A stretch of DNA of 64,000 nucleotides from contig JAOINI010000004.1 of NCBI GenBank assembly GCA_028139285.1, positions 1 through 64,000 of the forward strand, written 5' to 3'. This document shows, piece after piece, positions 62,568 to 64,000 of the stretch. Within the stretch, counting starts at the first letter, position 1, and every line of letters begins with the position of its first letter. The translations under genes and the position numbers were made by a program. Below the pieces are notes generated by a model. The model was not told the origin of the DNA. It made no database searches and worked only from the letters and a program-made list of their open reading frames with translations. The DNA comes from Candidatus Pelagibacter sp. (GTDB taxonomy: Bacteria > Pseudomonadota > Alphaproteobacteria > Pelagibacterales > Pelagibacteraceae).

Positions 62568-63623
62568 ATGGCCTTTTTAAAATTTGAAGATATAGATAAA
62601 TCTTACGGTGAAAACAATGTAATTAGTAAGTTTAACCTAGAGGTTGAAAAAGGGAAATTTATAGTATTATTGGGTCCATCTGGTTGCGGAAAATCTACGC
62701 TATTAAGAATGATAGCTGGATTGGAAAAAATTGATTACGGTAAAATATTTTTAGAAAATAATCTTTTAAATAATTTATTGCCGTCAAAAAGACAAATCGC
62801 AATGGTTTTCCAGTCTTACGCCTTATATCCTCATATGGATGTTTTTCAAAACATCTCTTTTGGTTTAAAATCTGAAAAAATTTCAAAAGATCAAATAAAA
62901 GAGAAAGTAATTGAGGCTGCAAAAATCTTAAAAATTGAAGACCTTTTGAATCGAAGGCCAAAGGAATTATCAGGCGGACAAAGACAAAGAGTTGCTATTG
63001 GTAGGGCAATAACAAGAAATCCTAAATTATTTTTATTCGATGAACCGCTTTCAAATCTTGATGCAGCTCTAAGATCAGAGATGAGAGTTGAAATATCAAA
63101 ATTACATAAAAAACTAAAAAGCAATATTATTTATGTAACTCATGATCAAATAGAGGCAATGACTTTAGCTGACAAAATCGTAATTATGAACAAAGGAAAT
63201 ATTGAACAGTTCGGTTCTCCGGATGACATTTATAATAATCCAAAGAACGTTTTTGTAGCTGAGTTTATTGGTAATCCAAAAATGAATATTATAAAAATAA
63301 AAAAAGAGGATATTGTGAATAAAGATACTTTAAATTTATTCAATAATATAATTAAATTTGAAAACTCAAATTTTATTAATGAAATTTATGTTGGAATTAG
63401 ACCAGAAGATATCTCTTTAGAAAATAAAAGTGAAATAGCAGTTGAAATTACTATCGAACTAATTGAAAACTTAGGATCAGAAAAAATCATATACGCTTAC
63501 CTAAATGATACAGAAATAAGAATAAAATCCAGTAAAAATATTAAAGATAAAAATATTACAATTTACTTACCAAGAAATAAGTTATATTTATTCGATAGCA
63601 ATAAGAACAGATTTAAAACATGA
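62568..63623 (+). CDS. Sugar ABC transporter ATP-binding protein (MalK/UgpC family)
   Basis: A 351-residue ATPase. Walker A GPSGCGKST is at 36-44, the Q-loop in VFQSYALYPHM, the signature LSGGQRQR at 134-141, Walker B LFLFDEP at 155-161 and the D-loop SNLDA. A C-terminal regulatory TOBE/MOP-type domain (about 240-350) contains YVGIRPEDI. It is divergent from the binding protein and permeases, which is unusual since all parts are needed together; a shared promoter region can balance them. Confidence 0.92.
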   Translation: MAFLKFEDIDKSYGENNVISKFNLEVEKGKFIVLLGPSGCGKSTLLRMIAGLEKIDYGKIFLENNLLNNLLPSKRQIAMVFQSYALYPHMDVFQNISFGLKSEKISKDQIKEKVIEAAKILKIEDLLNRRPKELSGGQRQRVAIGRAITRNPKLFLFDEPLSNLDAALRSEMRVEISKLHKKLKSNIIYVTHDQIEAMTLADKIVIMNKGNIEQFGSPDDIYNNPKNVFVAEFIGNPKMNIIKIKKEDIVNKDTLNLFNNIIKFENSNFINEIYVGIRPEDISLENKSEIAVEITIELIENLGSEKIIYAYLNDTEIRIKSSKNIKDKNITIYLPRNKLYLFDSNKNRFKT

Positions 63624-63651
63624 TACCTATCATGATTTTATCTTTAAGAAT

Positions 63652-63725
63652 GGCCACGTGGCGGAATGGTTACGCAGAGGATTGCAAATCCTTTTATCCC
63701 AGTTCGATTCTGGGCGTGGCCTCCA
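63652..63725 (+). tRNA. tRNA-Cys (anticodon GCA)
   Basis: A 74-nt cloverleaf with acceptor GGCCACG/CGTGGCC, discriminator T and encoded CCA. The anticodon loop TTGCAAA gives GCA, and the T loop is AGTTCGATTCT. It starts 28 bp after the ATPase stop. Confidence 0.95.
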
Positions 63726-63773
63726 AAAAAATTAGTTGTTTTATTATATTAAAAAAAGTATGTTGCCATTTAT

Positions 63774-63849
63774 TCCTCGGTAGCTCAGTTGGTAGAGCAG
63801 TTGACTGTTAATCAATTGGTCGCAGGTTCGAGTCCTGCCCGAGGAGCCA
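63774..63849 (+). tRNA. tRNA-Asn (anticodon GTT)
   Basis: A 76-nt cloverleaf with acceptor TCCTCGG/CCGAGGA, discriminator G and encoded CCA. The anticodon loop CTGTTAA gives GTT, and the T loop is GGTTCGAGTCC. It lies 48 bp after tRNA-Cys, probably on the same transcript. Confidence 0.96.
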
Positions 63850-63850
63850 A

Positions 63851-64000
63851 TTAAACTGCTTTTTCAAATTTAGATGTGTTATTGAGAATCTGCAAAATTT
63901 TTTCTTTTTGGACCCTTGATAACGATGCAAAAGTCCTGCTCAAGAATGAATAGTTTAAATCGTCATTAGACTCTGTGTCTGATACAACATCTTTAAATTC
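63851..64000 (-). CDS. C-terminal end of an unrecognised protein (runs off the window)
   Basis: The minus strand is open from the window edge to a TAA at 63851-63853, giving 49 residues rich in Ser, Asn and Lys and ending SKFEKAV. The segment SRVQKEKILQIL looks helical. There is too little to name a family. The stop lies 1 bp from the tRNA-Asn 3' end, the same tight convergent spacing seen at sdhE/tRNA-Ser, which supports a real gene. Confidence 0.6.
   Translation of the reverse strand, partial: EFKDVVSDTESNDDLNYSFLSRTFASLSRVQKEKILQILNNTSKFEKAV

Overview
This window is a very AT-rich, gene-dense bacterial chromosome segment. Its content points to a streamlined marine alphaproteobacterium of the SAR11 clade (Pelagibacterales). 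The evidence is the low GC, gene overlaps of 1-17 bp, convergent genes that overlap at their stop codons, an NDUFS4-type complex I accessory protein, SdhE, an mltB/rlpA-like/dac/tmk/holB/metG/tatD run, an argS-nagZ-scpA-scpB-tatABC-serS-yajC-secDF run, and two solute-binding-protein ABC importers. The clade assignment is inferred from gene content and style, not from a search.

Region 1 (1-8.5 kb) is a carbohydrate locus. It has a FrcBCA-K-like ABC importer (end of the binding protein, a terminator-like hairpin, permease, single-domain ATPase) followed by a ROK sugar kinase. Facing it are a Gfo/Idh/MocA dehydrogenase and an IolD-like thiamine-diphosphate enzyme, and beyond these an aldehyde dehydrogenase overlapping an HpcH/HpaI aldolase. 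The aldolase and dehydrogenase look like a tandem that cleaves a 2-keto acid and oxidises the released aldehyde.

Region 2 (8.5-14.4 kb) is accessory. It holds a GIY-YIG protein, a 710-residue double glycosyltransferase, a GT9-like protein, an FkbM methyltransferase, and a complete Cre-like tyrosine recombinase whose start codon abuts a perfect 11-7-11 inverted repeat. A two-helix membrane peptide, a minimal methyltransferase-type DNA-repair protein and a 410-bp stretch without genes follow.

Region 3 (14.4-31 kb) holds an AEC-family transporter, an SbmA/BacA-like protein, an NDUFS4-like protein, tRNA-Pro, NhaA, an IscU-like scaffold, a glutathione peroxidase and the long minus-strand envelope/replication operon (26.4 to 18.8 kb). 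It continues with tRNA-Ser, SdhE, RecG, a DUF502 protein and an M48 protease. At 30.4-31.0 kb the 3' 45 nt of tRNA-Lys are duplicated exactly on either side of a 546-bp insertion with one small membrane-protein gene. This looks like a tRNA-targeted integration scar.

Region 4 (31-57.3 kb) is mostly housekeeping: tgt, a cyclophilin, coaD, gyrA, ssb, uvrA, a PuuD-like membrane protein, secF/secD/yajC, serS, tatCBA, scpBA, nagZ, argS, dgt, an IscA/ErpA-type protein, xth, a ManC-like enzyme, ilvD and valS.

Region 5 (57.4-63.6 kb) is a second sugar locus. A cytoplasmic GH63-like glycosidase sits with two MalFG-type permeases, a binding protein and a divergent MalK-type ATPase. One permease carries an unusual DUF11-like periplasmic insert, and a 15-bp hairpin ends exactly at that permease's start codon. 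The locus probably imports and hydrolyses an intact glycoside, perhaps a compatible solute. tRNA-Cys, tRNA-Asn and the tail of an unrecognised gene close the window.

The most interesting observations are the tRNA-Lys minimal integrated element, the Cre-like recombinase with an adjoining lox/dif-like palindrome, the GH63/ABC locus with its DUF11-like permease insert, and the loss of metal sites in the ROK kinase and in Tgt.
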